DNA of 34,151 nucleotides from JACVRW01 sp035705985 (GTDB taxonomy: Bacteria; Actinomycetota; Thermoleophilia; Solirubrobacterales; Thermoleophilaceae): contig DASSVP010000215.1 of assembly GCA_035705985.1 (NCBI GenBank), positions 1 to 34,151 on the forward strand, in the 5' to 3' direction. Below, piece after piece: positions 22,863 to 30,477 of this stretch (within the stretch, counting starts at the first letter, position 1; every line of letters starts with the position of its first letter). The notes below the pieces were generated by a model, which worked only from the letters and a program-made list of their open reading frames with translations, ran no database searches and was not told the origin of the DNA. A program made the translations under genes and the position numbers.

Positions 22863-24241
22863 GCGGCCGCGCGGGTGTGGAAGGGCTCTTCCAGCGCTCC
22901 CAGCTCCGTCGAGGGCGGGTCGCCGAACAGCCACTCGCGGGCGATCCGGTGCCAGTTCGCGGTGGCCTCGAGCTGGCCCAGCACGCCGAGCGTGAGCGCC
23001 TCCATGCGGCGGGCGAGCATCGCCTGCGGCGGCATGGTCTCGCGCCGCATCAGCTGCCAGTGGCGGGAGCGCGGGTCGCCGAAGTCGATCAGCGTCTGCG
23101 CTACCAGCGCGCGGTCCACGGTCACCTCGCGGTCCTCGTTGTACCAGCCGGTCACGTCGTGGAAGTGGTCGAACACGGCCTCCGGCGTGACGAGCTCGTC
23201 GCCGGGGTCGAAGAAGCCCATCGCGGCGAGCCGCCGGTGTAGTCCGTCCACGTCACCGTCCATCACCGCGCGCAGCGCCTCGACCTCGGCGTCGATGTCC
23301 TCGCGCGCCACGCGCTTAGTCATCCCGAAGTCGATGAACGCCACCCGGCCGTCCGGCATCAGCCGGTAGTTGCCGGGGTGGGGATCTCCCGAGAAGTGGC
23401 CGTTCCGATAGAGCGACCCGAAGAAGAAGCGGAAGATGATCTCGCCGAAGCGGTCGCGCGTCGCGCGGTCTTGCCCTTTCACCTCCTCGAATCCGATCCC
23501 GTCGACCCACTCGCTCACCAGCACGTGCTCGCTGGACAGCTCCGTGACCACCCTCGGCACGTAGATGAAGGGGTGGCCGCGCCAGGTGCGCGCGAACGCG
23601 CGGTGCTGCTGGGCCTCGTGTTCGTAGTCGAGCTCGTCGGTCAGCCGCTCGCGGATCTCCGCAGTCATCGCCTTCGCGTCCATGCCGGGCGCGATCCGCT
23701 TCGCCACGCGCATGATCAGGCCCAGGTTCTGGAGGTCGGCGCGCACGGCCTGGCCCACCCCTGGGTACTGGACCTTCACCGCCACGTCGCGGCCGTCGTG
23801 GAGGCGCGCGCGGTACACCTGGCCGATCGAGGCGGCCGCCACGGCATCCTCCTCGAACTCGGCGAACACGTCGTCGAGCCGCTCGCCCAGGTCGCCCTCG
23901 ACGACCGCGCGCATCCGGTCGAACGACACGCGCGGCGCGGCGTCGCGCAGCTCCGCGAGCTTCGCCTGGACCCGCTCCTGGAACTCCGGCGGGAACGCGC
24001 CCGTGTCGATGAACGACGCGACCTGCCCGACCTTCATCGCCGCGCCCTTCATCTGGCCGAGCACGTCGAAGATCTGCTCCGCGGCCTCCATCTGGCGGCG
24101 CGCCGCGGCGGCCTGGCGCTCCTCCTCGCCCCGGGTCAGGTTCGCCGCCTTGGTCGCGTACCCGCGCGCGGCCTGGCCTCCCGCGAGCCGGCCGACCTTC
24201 GCGGCGCGCCTCACCCTGCCGGTCGGGAGGTCCTTTGCCAT
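22859..24241 (-). CDS. ABC1/ADCK/UbiB family atypical kinase
   Basis: 460 residues. The family marks are MKVGQVASFID (KxGQ), AAASIGQVYRA (Ala-rich loop), VAVKVQYPG (ATP Lys), the GDPHPGNY catalytic loop and VAFIDFGMTKR (DFG). The N-terminal ~60 residues are basic and helical (residues ~40-60 ARRQMEAAEQIFDVLGQMKG). UbiB-like proteins support quinone synthesis or lipid handling, and their ATP activity is not classic protein phosphorylation. There is no C-terminal membrane helix pair. TACCCT lies 7 nt before the ATG, divergent from the FAH-family gene 33 bp away. Confidence 0.92.
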   Translation of the reverse strand: MAKDLPTGRVRRAAKVGRLAGGQAARGYATKAANLTRGEEERQAAAARRQMEAAEQIFDVLGQMKGAAMKVGQVASFIDTGAFPPEFQERVQAKLAELRDAAPRVSFDRMRAVVEGDLGERLDDVFAEFEEDAVAAASIGQVYRARLHDGRDVAVKVQYPGVGQAVRADLQNLGLIMRVAKRIAPGMDAKAMTAEIRERLTDELDYEHEAQQHRAFARTWRGHPFIYVPRVVTELSSEHVLVSEWVDGIGFEEVKGQDRATRDRFGEIIFRFFFGSLYRNGHFSGDPHPGNYRLMPDGRVAFIDFGMTKRVAREDIDAEVEALRAVMDGDVDGLHRRLAAMGFFDPGDELVTPEAVFDHFHDVTGWYNEDREVTVDRALVAQTLIDFGDPRSRHWQLMRRETMPPQAMLARRMEALTLGVLGQLEATANWHRIAREWLFGDPPSTELGALEEPFHTRAAA

Positions 24242-24248
24242 TCAGATG

Positions 24249-24254
24249 AGGGTA
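24249..24254 (-). promoter_or_regulatory. -10 box (TACCCT) of the ABC1 kinase unit
   Basis: TACCCT on the minus strand ends 7 nt before the ATG at 24241. Only 4 bp separate it from the plus-strand box, so the two promoters must compete or be coordinated. Confidence 0.55.
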
Positions 24255-24258
24255 CGCA

Positions 24259-24264
24259 TAGGCT
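24259..24264 (+). promoter_or_regulatory. -10 box (TAGGCT) of the FAH-family gene
   Basis: TAGGCT ends 10 nt before the ATG at 24275, giving a leader of a few bases at most. Confidence 0.45.
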
Positions 24265-24274
24265 CCCGCCCGCG

Positions 24275-25123
24275 ATGAGACTCGTGAGCTTCCAAGCCAA
24301 CGGCCATCCGCGCGCGGCGCTCCTGAAGGACGGCTGTGTGTACGACATCTGGGGCGACGCCTCGAGAGGTGCGCGCGCGACCGACCGGACGCTCGAGGCC
24401 ATCCTCGAGGGCGGTCTGATCGAGGAGGTCGAGCCCGTCGAGGGCGACGAGGGCGTGCCGGTCGAGGGACTCGAGCTGCTGCCGCCCGTCACGCGCCCCG
24501 GCAAGATCCTCTGCATCGGCCTGAACTACCGCGCGCACGCCGAGGAGCAGGGCGCCGAGCCGCCGGAGACGCCCACCTTCTTCGCCAAGTTCCGCAACGC
24601 GCTGGCGCCTCCGGGGGCGGCCGTGCGGCTGCCGGAATGGAGCCGGCGCGTGGACTACGAGGCCGAGGTCGCGTTCGTGATCAAGGACCGCTGCAAGGAC
24701 GTCTCCGAGGCGGACGCCATGGACCACGTGGCCGGCTACACGCTCCTGAACGACCTCTCGGCGCGCGACTACCAGTTCAAGACCCCGCAGTGGATGCCCG
24801 GCAAGACCTTCGACGGCGCCGCCCCCTGCGGGCCCGCGCTCGTGACGCCGGACGAGGCCGGGCCGCACGACCGCATCGAGATCGAGCTGCGGCTGAACGG
24901 CGACGTCATGCAGAAGAGCTCGACCGCCGACCTCGTGCACTCCGTGCCGGCGCTCCTGGCCTACCTGTCCCAGCTCATGACGCTCGAGCCCGGCGACGTC
25001 GTGTCGACCGGGACGCCCGCCGGGGTCGGGAGCATGCGCGACCCCGAGGTGTGGCTGAAGGCGGGCGACGAGGTGGTGATCTCGTCACCGCAGCTCGGCG
25101 TGCTCGAGACTCGCCTCGCCTAG
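24275..25123 (+). CDS. Fumarylacetoacetate hydrolase family protein
   Basis: 282 residues from ATG 24275; the frame is open much further upstream through the opposite-strand kinase gene, but the family similarity starts here (MRLVSFQANGHPRAALL). CIGLNYRAHAEEQG is the start of the catalytic domain. Metal ligands are expected in DYEAEVAFVI and NDLSARDYQ, and GPALVTPDE, TADLVHSVPALLAYLSQLM and GDVVSTGTPAGVG complete the fold. Members hydrolyse or isomerise acylpyruvates, including homoprotocatechuate-pathway dioates. The substrate here is not determinable, and no other aromatic-degradation gene is adjacent. Confidence 0.92.
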   Translation: MRLVSFQANGHPRAALLKDGCVYDIWGDASRGARATDRTLEAILEGGLIEEVEPVEGDEGVPVEGLELLPPVTRPGKILCIGLNYRAHAEEQGAEPPETPTFFAKFRNALAPPGAAVRLPEWSRRVDYEAEVAFVIKDRCKDVSEADAMDHVAGYTLLNDLSARDYQFKTPQWMPGKTFDGAAPCGPALVTPDEAGPHDRIEIELRLNGDVMQKSSTADLVHSVPALLAYLSQLMTLEPGDVVSTGTPAGVGSMRDPEVWLKAGDEVVISSPQLGVLETRLA

Positions 25124-25153
25124 CCGGACAGGCCCTCAGCGTCGAGTGACCTC

Positions 25154-25168
25154 CCGCCCGCCGGGCGG
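25154..25168. terminator. GC inverted repeat after the FAH-family gene
   Basis: CCGCCCG and CGGGCGG flank a single base, so the usable stem is about 5-6 bp. It lies 31 nt after the stop and before the next promoter. No T tract; weak evidence. Confidence 0.3.
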
Positions 25169-25210
25169 ACCGTCCAGCGAGGCGCCCCGCTGAACTCATC
25201 CCGGAGGCGG

Positions 25211-25216
25211 GATACT
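25211..25216 (+). promoter_or_regulatory. -10-like box (GATACT) of the SnoaL-like gene
   Basis: GATACT ends 8 nt before the ATG at 25225. The first base departs from TAnnnT, but position and A/T content fit the pattern of the window. Confidence 0.35.
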
Positions 25217-25224
25217 GGCTGGCG

Positions 25225-25629
25225 ATGGGGCAGGAGAATCTCGACTTGGTGCGGTCGATCTGCGCGGCTTGGGAGCGCGGTGACTACAGCTCGGCCGTGT
25301 GGGCTGACCCGGAGATCGAGTTCGTCAACACCGGTGGTCCCTCGCCGGGCACTTGGAGCGGGCCGGCGGGGATGGCTGAGGGCTGGCGGGACTGGCTGGC
25401 AGCCTGGGAGGACTTCCGCCAGGAGGTGGACGAATACCGGGAACTGGATGACGAGCGCGTGCTCGTGCTGTTCCGGTTCAGCGGCCGCGGCAGGACGAGT
25501 GGATTGGATCTCGCCCAGATGCACCCGCTGGGCGCGGGGGTGTTCCATGTCCGAGACGGCAAGGTGACGAGGTTCGTCGGCTACCTCGACCACGAACGCG
25601 CTCTCGAAGCCGTGGGGCTGCGGGAGTAG
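25225..25629 (+). CDS. SnoaL-like (NTF2 fold) protein
   Basis: 134 residues. LDLVRSICAAWERGDYSSAV is the opening helix, followed by WADPEIEFV, a Trp-rich middle (GWRDWLAAWEDFRQEVDEY) and strands FRFSGRGRTSG and GVFHVRDGKVTRFVGYLD; the last helix is ALEAVGL. This is the alpha+beta cone of SnoaL/NTF2 proteins, which serve as polyketide cyclases, limonene-epoxide-hydrolase-like enzymes or ligand-binding stress proteins. Many stand-alone actinobacterial members have no known function. It is alone, between an FAH-family gene and a convergent Ppx gene. Confidence 0.87.
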   Translation: MGQENLDLVRSICAAWERGDYSSAVWADPEIEFVNTGGPSPGTWSGPAGMAEGWRDWLAAWEDFRQEVDEYRELDDERVLVLFRFSGRGRTSGLDLAQMHPLGAGVFHVRDGKVTRFVGYLDHERALEAVGLRE

Positions 25630-25654
25630 GCGTGGCGCGTTTCGCCAAACCCTC

Positions 25655-27175
25655 CTAGCCGGCGATCTCGACGTCGCGGCCGAGCGCCTCGGCCAGCAGG
25701 CCGGCGTTGCGTCGGGCCGCCCAGATCGGCACGGTCGCGTCGCGCGAGGGGTGCGTGTCCGCCGCGAGCGAGACGGTCGAGTCGTGTGCGGACACGCGCA
25801 CGCCGGTGATCGCGCGGTCGCGGCTGCGCTCCAGCTGCTCGGCGAGCCGGATGATGCCGCAGAGGAGCTCGAGGCGCTCCCTGTCGCCGGGCTCCGCGAC
25901 GTCGCCCAGCTCACCCGGATCGGGCGCACCCTTCCGGTGGTAGCGCGCGATCAGGCCGATCAGGATCAGCTCCCGCGGCGTGAAGCCGGGTAGCCCGGCG
26001 TTCAGCGCCAGGTAGTGCGAGTGACGGTGGTGGTCGTCGTAGTTCACGGCCACCCCGATGTCGTGCAGCAGGCACGCGGCCCACAGGAGCTCGCGCTCGG
26101 CCTCGCCGTACTCGTGCAGGCCGGCGGCGGCCAGCCCGTCGAACATCTCGCTCGACAGCGCCCAGACGTGCTGGTCGTGCTCGGCGTGGTGCTCGAAGCG
26201 GTGGGCGAGGTTGCGCACCGACTCGGCGCGCACGTCTTCGAAGAGCTCGCGCCCGCCGAGCAGGCGGTCGAAGAAGACGCCCTCGCGCAGCCCCGCCTCG
26301 GTCACCTCGATCGCGTCGAAGCCGCCCTGCTCGAGCGCGGTGTCGAGCACGAGCGCGCCGCCGAGGATCACATCGGCACGGTCGTACTTGATCCCCTTCA
26401 CCTGGGCGCGCTTCGACACCGGCCGCTCGGCGAGCTCCTCGATCAGCTCCCCGAGCGCGTCGCGCGTGAGGGCGAAACCCTGCACGTCGATGTCGGGGAG
26501 GCGCAGCCGCTTCATCGCCGCGGCGGCGAGGTTCCGGATCGTTCCGCCGATCCCGACGATCCGGCCTCCGCCGCTCCACCAGTCGAGGTCGTCGAGCTCC
26601 GCGGCCACGTGCTTGCGGAGCGCCTTGATCTCCTTGCCGGTGGCCTTCTCGCCCGGGAGGAAGCGCTCGCTCACCCGCACGGCGCCGAGCGGCAGCGAGC
26701 GCGCGTCCACCATCCTGCGGCGCTCCAGCCGCAGCGTCTGGATGCTGCCGCCGCCGATGTCGAGCCCGAACCCGTCCTCGATCGTCGTGGAGTTGGCGAT
26801 CGCCAGCCAGCCGTAGCGCGCCTCCTCCTCGCCGCTGATGACGCGGGGCTGAAGGCCGGTGGTCCGCTCGATGTCGGCGAGCAGCTCGTCGCCGTTCGAG
26901 GCGTCGCGGATGGCGCTGGTGGCGACGGCCTCGACCCGGTGCACCTCCGTGGCGCGGCAGAACGCCGAGAACACCGCCGCGGTGTGGAGCGCCAGCTCGA
27001 CGCGCTCGGGTTGCAGCGCTCCGGTCTCGCCGACCCCGGCGGCGATGCGCACCGCCTCCCGGATCTCGTCGACGAGGCTCCACCAGGGCGTGCCCGGCTC
27101 GTACCCGAACACGACAAGGCGCCACGAGTTCGAGCCCATGTCGATCACGGCGACCCGCTCCACTTCAGGGATCAT
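25655..27175 (-). CDS. ppx: Ppx/GppA exopolyphosphatase/phosphatase with HD-type C-terminal domain
   Basis: 506 residues from ATG 27175; a TTG at 27184 is an in-frame alternative. The actin-like ATPase half shows AVIDMGSNSWRLVVF, GEEEARYGWLA and GLDIGGGSIQTL. The IGGTIRNLA loop binds phosphate. The C-terminal half (after ~residue 310) has an HD-domain signature: LWAACLLHDIGVAVN and HHRHSHYLALN. Ppx enzymes release phosphate from polyphosphate, and GppA enzymes also hydrolyse pppGpp to ppGpp; either role is possible. It is divergent from an RDD protein with 29 bp between starts. Confidence 0.92.
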   Translation of the reverse strand: MIPEVERVAVIDMGSNSWRLVVFGYEPGTPWWSLVDEIREAVRIAAGVGETGALQPERVELALHTAAVFSAFCRATEVHRVEAVATSAIRDASNGDELLADIERTTGLQPRVISGEEEARYGWLAIANSTTIEDGFGLDIGGGSIQTLRLERRRMVDARSLPLGAVRVSERFLPGEKATGKEIKALRKHVAAELDDLDWWSGGGRIVGIGGTIRNLAAAAMKRLRLPDIDVQGFALTRDALGELIEELAERPVSKRAQVKGIKYDRADVILGGALVLDTALEQGGFDAIEVTEAGLREGVFFDRLLGGRELFEDVRAESVRNLAHRFEHHAEHDQHVWALSSEMFDGLAAAGLHEYGEAERELLWAACLLHDIGVAVNYDDHHRHSHYLALNAGLPGFTPRELILIGLIARYHRKGAPDPGELGDVAEPGDRERLELLCGIIRLAEQLERSRDRAITGVRVSAHDSTVSLAADTHPSRDATVPIWAARRNAGLLAEALGRDVEIAG

Positions 27176-27204
27176 GCCCTCCAAGCCTCAATTTCGGCTC
27201 CACG

Positions 27205-28290
27205 ATGCCGATGGTTGGGGTGATGAACGCGATCGCACAGGCATCCGCAGCCCCAGTCCGTGGTCCGAAGCTCGACAACCGCCGTGTCGTGGCGGGGATC
27301 GTGGACCTGGCCATCGTCGCCGTAGGCGCCGCCGCCGTCCTGCTTGCGGGCGACGCTCTGGGCGGCGACGCGAGCGAGGTTCGCGGCGCGCTGTCGGCCG
27401 TGATCCTCGGCTGGGCGCTCTACTACTACTTCGCGCTCGAGTCGGGCCACGGCCAGACGGTCGGAAAGAAGCTGATGAGGCTGCGCGTCGTGCGTGCCGA
27501 CGGGTCGCCCGTCGGGATGCGCGAGGTCGCCGTGCGGACCGTCCTTCGGGTGGTCGACGGCGCCGGGGCGTACATCGTGGGCCTGATCGTGATGCTCGCC
27601 ACCGGCGAGAAGCGCCAGCGGATCGGCGACCTGGCGGCCGGCACGATCGTGGTCGACGCGAGCTCGGCTGCGGTAACGCCCGCGGTGGCGGCTCCGGCCG
27701 CGGAGGCCGCGGACGAGGAGGCCGGCGTCGAGGGCTCGCGCGCCGAGGCCCCGGCCGCGACCGCGACGATCACGCTTCCGTCGCGGCCGACCCCACCCGC
27801 GACGCTCTCCGACCTGGCCGCTCCCGAGGCGCCCGCGGTGCCGGAGATGCGCCCATTCCCGCCGGTGGACGAGCCGGCGGAGGAAACCGTCGCAGAAGTC
27901 GTGGAGGATTCACCCGCCGGGAGCGAGGAGCCCCTCGCCGAGGAAGCGGCAGCCGTCGTTGACGCCGAGCCGGTGGTGGTGGAGGAGCCGGTGGTGGTGG
28001 AGGAGCCGGTGGCCGAGGATTACGCCGCGGAGCCGCTTCCGGAGATTGCCAGCCCGTCCATTCAGGAGCTTGCCGACGATCTGGCCGCCGCCCAGGCGAA
28101 GCCGGCCGCCGAGGTGGTCGAGGCCGAGCCGGTCGTCGAGACGGAGCCCGTCGAGGACGAGGAACCCGTCGAGGACGGGCCGGTCACGGTCAAGTCGGTC
28201 GAGACCGTTTCCGCCATCGACCTCATCATGGGCGGTGCGGACGAGGGCCAGGACAGCGGAGACGAGCCGGAGGAGCCCGCTTCCGCGTAG
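27205..28290 (+). CDS. RDD family membrane protein with long acidic tail
   Basis: 361 residues from ATG 27205; in-frame ATGs at 27211 and 27223 are equally possible. The RDD domain covers roughly residues 25-150: RRVVAGIVDLAIVAVGAAA, LYYYFALESGHGQTVGKKLM, RLRVVRADGSPVGMREVAVR and the closing RIGDLAAGTIVV. The classic Arg and the second acidic motif are present. The remaining ~210 residues are Glu/Pro/Val/Ala-rich and probably disordered, with a tandem EPVVVE repeat, ending in a more ordered SAIDLIMGG segment. RDD proteins are of unknown or mixed function, some as transporters. The tail may serve as a docking arm (inference). Confidence 0.85.
   Translation: MPMVGVMNAIAQASAAPVRGPKLDNRRVVAGIVDLAIVAVGAAAVLLAGDALGGDASEVRGALSAVILGWALYYYFALESGHGQTVGKKLMRLRVVRADGSPVGMREVAVRTVLRVVDGAGAYIVGLIVMLATGEKRQRIGDLAAGTIVVDASSAAVTPAVAAPAAEAADEEAGVEGSRAEAPAATATITLPSRPTPPATLSDLAAPEAPAVPEMRPFPPVDEPAEETVAEVVEDSPAGSEEPLAEEAAAVVDAEPVVVEEPVVVEEPVAEDYAAEPLPEIASPSIQELADDLAAAQAKPAAEVVEAEPVVETEPVEDEEPVEDGPVTVKSVETVSAIDLIMGGADEGQDSGDEPEEPASA
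27967..28010 (+). repeat. 18-bp tandem repeat in the RDD-protein tail
   Basis: Two exact 18-bp units, GAGCCGGTGGTGGTGGAG (27967-27984, 27985-28002), plus 8 bases of a third. Each unit encodes EPVVVE, so slippage preserves the frame. Confidence 0.85.
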
Positions 28291-28309
28291 GCCCCGGTCG
28301 CGCCATGCC

Positions 28310-28315
28310 TACACT
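28310..28315 (+). promoter_or_regulatory. -10 box (TACACT) of fprA
   Basis: TACACT ends 11 nt before the ATG at 28327, giving a leader of about 5 nt. It has the same sequence as the box at 15199. Confidence 0.5.
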
Positions 28316-28326
28316 CGTGGGCTGGC

Positions 28327-29727
28327 ATGTCCGAGATCGGAACAACGGGGCGGCCGCTCAGGATCGCCATCGTCGGGTCGGGACCCTCGGGGTTCTACGC
28401 GGCGGGGCACCTGCTGAAGTCCAAGTCCCACCCTGACCTCTGCGTGCAGGTCGACATGTTCGACCGCCTGCCCACGCCGTGGGGCCTCGTCAGGGGCGGC
28501 GTCGCGCCCGACCATCCCAACATCAAGGCGGTCAGCCGCGTCTACGAGAAGACCGCCGAGCACCCCGAGTTCCGCTTCTACGGCAACGTCGAGCTGGGCC
28601 GCGACCTCTCGCACGAGGACCTCACCGACCGCTACCACGCGGTGATCTACGCCGTCGGCGCCCAGACCGACCGCCGGATGGGGATCCCGGGCGAGGACCT
28701 GCCCGGCAGCTGGGCCGCGACCGAGTTCGTGGCCTGGTACAACGGCCACCCGGACTACCGCGACCTCGAGTTCGACCTGAGCTCGGAGCGGGCGATCGTC
28801 GTCGGAAACGGGAACGTCGCCACCGACGTCGCCCGGATGCTCGCCCTCACGCGGGAGGAGCTCGTCCAGACCGACGTAGCCGACCATGCGCTCGAGGTGC
28901 TCGCCGAGTCGAACGTCAGGGAGATCGTCGTGCTCGGGCGGCGCGGGCCGGCTCAGGCCGCGTTCACCAACCCCGAGCTCCTGGAGCTGGGCGAGATGAC
29001 CGACGCCGACGTGTTCGTCGATCCGGGCGATGTGGAGCTCGACCCGCTCTCCAGGGCCTTCATCGAGAGCGAGGCCGCCCACACCACCGCCAAGAAGAAC
29101 GTGGACATCCTCACCGGGTACGCGGCGCGCGAGCCGCTTGGCAAGCGTCGCCGGATCGTCCTGCGCTTCCTCGTCTCACCGATCGAGATCCTCGGATCGG
29201 ATCGCGTACAGGGCATCCGCTTCGCGCACAACGAGCTCGTCGAAGCCGACGGCGCGATCCGTGCGCGGGCCACGGACATCACCGAGGAACTCGACTGCGG
29301 GCTCGTGTTCCGCTCGATCGGCTACCGCGGAACGCAGCTCCCCGGCGTGCCGTTCGACGACCAGACCTGCACGATCCCCAACGACGGCGGACGCGTCCGC
29401 GATCGCACCGGCGAGTACGCCGTGGGCTGGATCAAGCGCGGCCCCACCGGGATCATCGGGACGAACAAGCGCGATGCCCAGGAGACGGTCGACACCCTGC
29501 TCGCCGACCTCGACGCCGATCGTCTCGCCAAGCCGGCCGACCCGGACCGCGACTCGCTCGAAGCCCTGGTCGCCGAGCGCCAGCCGGACGCCGTGAGCTA
29601 CGCGGGCTGGCAGGCCGTGGACCGCGCCGAGAAGGAGGCCGGCGAGCCGCACGGCCGCCCGCGCGTGAAGCTGTGCTCCTTCGAAGAGCTGCTCGAGGCC
29701 GCGAAGGACGCTACGCCGGCGCCCTGA
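28327..29727 (+). CDS. fprA: NADPH-ferredoxin (adrenodoxin-type) reductase FprA
   Basis: 466 residues. RIAIVGSGPSGFYAAGHLL binds FAD; the long adrenodoxin-reductase signature VDMFDRLPTPWGLVRGGVAP, followed by DHP, is clear, and VVGNGNVATDVARML binds NADP. GRRGPAQAAFTNPELLEL is another family block. It passes electrons from NADPH to ferredoxins, supporting P450, Fe-S or heme enzymes. Its stop overlaps that of the convergent hemQ by 17 bp. It could also serve the [3Fe-4S] ferredoxin encoded 10 kb away. Confidence 0.95.
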   Translation: MSEIGTTGRPLRIAIVGSGPSGFYAAGHLLKSKSHPDLCVQVDMFDRLPTPWGLVRGGVAPDHPNIKAVSRVYEKTAEHPEFRFYGNVELGRDLSHEDLTDRYHAVIYAVGAQTDRRMGIPGEDLPGSWAATEFVAWYNGHPDYRDLEFDLSSERAIVVGNGNVATDVARMLALTREELVQTDVADHALEVLAESNVREIVVLGRRGPAQAAFTNPELLELGEMTDADVFVDPGDVELDPLSRAFIESEAAHTTAKKNVDILTGYAAREPLGKRRRIVLRFLVSPIEILGSDRVQGIRFAHNELVEADGAIRARATDITEELDCGLVFRSIGYRGTQLPGVPFDDQTCTIPNDGGRVRDRTGEYAVGWIKRGPTGIIGTNKRDAQETVDTLLADLDADRLAKPADPDRDSLEALVAERQPDAVSYAGWQAVDRAEKEAGEPHGRPRVKLCSFEELLEAAKDATPAP

Positions 29728-30448
29728 CGGCCTCGCCGGGGGAATCGGGGGGGCTCGCACGCACCGCGTGCTCGCCGTCCAGAGCATCGAGCGCGCGCTC
29801 GACGGACGAGCTGATGCAGGTGAAGATCGGCGTCTCCGACTCCGTGTACGCGCTCGACTCGGTCGCGCGCAGCTCCTGCACGAGGTCGAGGAACTCGGCC
29901 GGGTCGTCGGCGTCGAAGGCCACCACGAACTCCTGGTCGTCGAGGCCGAACGAGTACGCGGTGTTCGTCTCGATGCCGGTGAAGCGGCGCGCCACCTCGA
30001 TGTGGTCGCGCATCACGCGCATCCGCTCCTCGGGCGCGAGCCGGTACCACTCGCGCTTCTTCCACATCGGGTACACGATCAGGTACTTCGAGTCCGCCCC
30101 CGCGCGCGGCTCGAGCGGCTTGTCGGGCTCGTCCGAGTAGGGCGACTCCTTCGTCATCGCCAGGTAGGAGTGCGGCACCTCGGCGTATCGCATCAGCCCG
30201 CTCTGGTTGAGCAGCACGTGCAGCTCGTGGATGGGCTCGAGCGTGCGGGCGATCGCGCGCACCATCAGGTCGCAGTCGCCGCGCGTGCCCACCAGTGAGT
30301 AGGCGCGGAGGTAGTGGTCCTCGGCGAATTCCCTGCAAGCCGCGGCGAACTCACGCTTGTCGGCCGCGCGCTCGTCCGACGAGCGCCGCCGCCAGGCCGG
30401 GTCGATCTTCAGGAACGTGTACTTGACGTAGTTGCGCTGCTCGGGCAC
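29711..30448 (-). CDS. hemQ: Coproheme decarboxylase HemQ (chlorite dismutase family)
   Basis: 245 residues from GTG 30448. HemQ decarboxylates coproheme to heme b with peroxide, the last step of the coproporphyrin pathway used by monoderm bacteria. Family features: DCDLMVRAIARTLEPIHEL, KYLIVYPMWKKREWY with the Tyr area used in catalysis, MRDHIEVARRF with the axial His, and the TAYSFGLDDQEFVVAFDADD block. Typical partners hemY and hemH are not in the window. The last ~25 residues are a loose tail overlapping fprA antisense by 17 bp. Confidence 0.94.
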   Translation of the reverse strand: MPEQRNYVKYTFLKIDPAWRRRSSDERAADKREFAAACREFAEDHYLRAYSLVGTRGDCDLMVRAIARTLEPIHELHVLLNQSGLMRYAEVPHSYLAMTKESPYSDEPDKPLEPRAGADSKYLIVYPMWKKREWYRLAPEERMRVMRDHIEVARRFTGIETNTAYSFGLDDQEFVVAFDADDPAEFLDLVQELRATESSAYTESETPIFTCISSSVERALDALDGEHAVRASPPDSPGEAVRAPA

Positions 30449-30465
30449 AGGATCAGTTTGGCCTA

Positions 30466-30471
30466 TACAGT
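30466..30471 (+). promoter_or_regulatory. -10 box (TACAGT) in a 29-bp divergent gap
   Basis: TACAGT ends 6 nt before the GTG at 30478. The overlapping complement TATAGG could act for hemQ on the minus strand, so both promoters would share one A/T-rich patch. Confidence 0.5.
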
Positions 30472-30477
30472 GGCCCT